NCBI GenBank assembly: GCA_945910005.1 | Contig: OX246740.1 | Location: 57,775,311-57,839,310, forward strand | DNA length: 64,000 nucleotides | Origin: Isoperla grammatica | Taxonomy: Eukaryota > Arthropoda > Insecta > Plecoptera > Perlodidae | Reading direction: 5' to 3' | Shown: in pieces, positions 62,301-64,000 of the stretch | How positions within the stretch are numbered: position 1 is the stretch's first letter | How the letters are laid out: the number at the start of each line of letters is the position of its first letter | The notes under the pieces: generated by a model | What the model saw: the letters and a program-made list of their open reading frames with translations, nothing else | Databases searched by the model: none | What the model was told of the DNA's origin: nothing | Translations under genes and position numbers: made by a program

Positions 62301-64000
62301 GCTCATCCACACCTGGCAACGTAACATGTATTAGGGTTGACATTTAACTACCTCCGCACCAGACATCTCAAACTGGGCGTAGCTCATCCACACCTGGCAA
62401 CGTAGCATGTATTAGGGTTGACATTTAACTACCTCCGCGGCAGACATCTCAAACTGGGCGTAGCTCATCCACACCTGGCAACGTAACATGTATTAGGGTT
62501 GACATTTAACTACCTCCGCGGCAGACATCTCAAACTGGGCGTAGCTCATCCACACCTGGCAACGTAACATGTATTAGGGTTGACATTTAACTACCTCCGC
62601 GGCAGACATCTCAAACTGGGCGTAGCTCATCCACACCTGGCAACGTAACATGTATTAGGGTTGACATTTAACTACCTCCGCGGCAGACATCTCAAACTGG
62701 GCGTAGCTCATCCACACCTGGCATCGTAACATGTGTTAGGGTTGACATTTAACTACCTCCGCACCAGACATCTCAAACTGGGCGTAGCTCATCCACACCT
62801 GGCAACGTAACATGTATTAGGGTTGACATTTAACTACCTCCGCGGCAGACATCTCAAACTGGGCGTAGCTCATCCACACCTGGCAACGTAACATGTATTA
62901 GGGTTGACATTTAACTACCTCCGCGGCAGACATCTCAAACTGGGCGTAGCTCATCCACACCTGGCAACGTAACATGTATTAGGGTTGACATTTAACTACC
63001 TCCGCGGCAGACATCTCAAACTGGGCGTAGCTCATCCACACCTGGCAACGTAACATGTATTAGGGTTGACATTTAACTACCTCCGCGGCAGACATCTCAA
63101 ACTGGGCGTAGCTCATCCACACCTGGCAACGTAACATGTATTAGGGTTGACATTTAACTACCTCCGCGGCAGACATCTCAAACTGGGCGTAGCTCATCCA
63201 CACCTGGCAACGTAACATGTATTAGGGTTGACATTTAACTACCTCCGCGGCAGACATCTCAAACTGGGCGTAGCTCATCCACACCTGGCAACGTAACATG
63301 TATTAGGGTTGACATTTAACTACCTCCGCACCAGACATCTCAAACTGGGCGTAGCTCATCCACACCTGGCAACGTAACATGTATTAGGGTTGACATTTAA
63401 CTACCTCCGCGGCAGACATCTCAAACTGGGCGTAGCTCATCCACACCTGGCAACGTAACATGTATTAGGGTTGACATTTAACTACCTCCGCGGCAGACAT
63501 CTCAAACTGGGCGTAGCTCATCCACACCTGGCAACGTAACATGTATTAGGGTTGACATTTAACTACCTCCGCGGCAGACATCTCAAACTGGGCGTAGCTC
63601 ATCCACACCTGGCAACGTAACATGTATTAGGGTTGACATTTAACTACCTCCGCACCAGACATCTCAAACTGGGCGTAGCTCATCCACACCTGGCAACGTA
63701 ACATGTATTAGGGTTGACATTTAACTACCTCCGCACCAGACATCTCAAACTGGGCGTAGCTCATCCACACCTGGCAACGTAACATGTATTAGGGTTGACA
63801 TTTAACTACCTCCGCACCAGACATCTCAAACTGGGCGTAGCTCATCCACACCTGGCAACGTAACATGTATTAGGGTTGACATTTAACTACCTCCGCGGCA
63901 GACATCTCAAACTGGGCGTAGCTCATCCACACCTGGCAACGTAACATGTATTAGGGTTGACATCTAACTACCTCCGCACCAGACATCTCAAACTGGGCGT
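59316..64000. repeat. 81-bp minisatellite, 58 periods, each with splice acceptor and exon start of CRNKL1
   Basis: The block CAGACATCTCAAACTGGGCG recurs every 81 bp; from the real exon copy (59283) to the last copy (63981) is 4,698 bp, exactly 58 x 81, so no net indel. On the minus strand each unit reads GTAGTTAAATGTCAACCCTA, A(C/T)ACATGTTACGTTGCCAG, then GTGTGGATGAGCTACGCCCA and GTTTGAGATGTCTGCCGCGG AG. Substitutions are few and clustered (GTGTT/GTATT; GCGGCAG/GCACCAG). The array runs off the right edge, so its full size and the next exon are unknown. Confidence 0.97.

Overview
This is animal nuclear DNA. Genes are split by GT-AG introns, introns are long and AT-rich, and simple repeats, minisatellites and DNA transposons are abundant. 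The encoded proteins look arthropod-like, possibly insect, but I cannot name the species. Three genes are supported.

(1) About 0.7-40.1 kb, + strand: a paired-like homeobox gene of the Prop1/unc-42 type in six recognisable exons (692-988, 5089-5376, 19938-20092, 20333-20440, 34654-34839, 35678-35768) plus a terminal exon (40036-40142). All splice phases agree. The homeodomain is split at residues 10/11 and at the 46/47 intron site, and residue 50 is Gln. The start codon is not in the window's recognisable exon. (2) 52.0-55.3 kb, + strand: a complete six-exon NAA20 gene, the catalytic subunit of N-terminal acetyltransferase B, 173 aa. (3) 58.4 kb to beyond the right edge, - strand: the last two coding exons of the splicing factor gene crooked neck (CRNKL1). 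NAA20 and CRNKL1 are convergent neighbours, as they are in human.

The most striking feature is a set of minisatellites attached to exon edges. A 77-bp array (about 49 units, 5.3-9.3 kb) is built from the 3' end of homeobox exon 2 plus its splice donor, so each unit carries a GTGAGT donor. A 51-bp array (18 units, no indels) starts a few bases after the donor of the homeodomain exon and stays open in frame with it. A 94-bp array (13 units) begins about 60 nt after the homeobox stop codon. An 81-bp array (58 periods with no indel, continuing off the window) in CRNKL1 repeats a branch-point-like site, splice acceptor and the first 42 nt of the exon.

The second highlight is a nested transposon locus at 45.3-51.4 kb. 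A 5.3-kb hAT-type element (8-bp target duplication CTCACTAT) carries an internal array of about 160-bp repeats and a broken transposase end. A second hAT element (target duplication AAAATAAC) lies inside that array, and a third, 434-bp element (target duplication CATTAGAT) lies just outside. Many further short inverted-repeat elements, a 119-bp array, a CTTG composite array and (CT)n tracts fill the introns.
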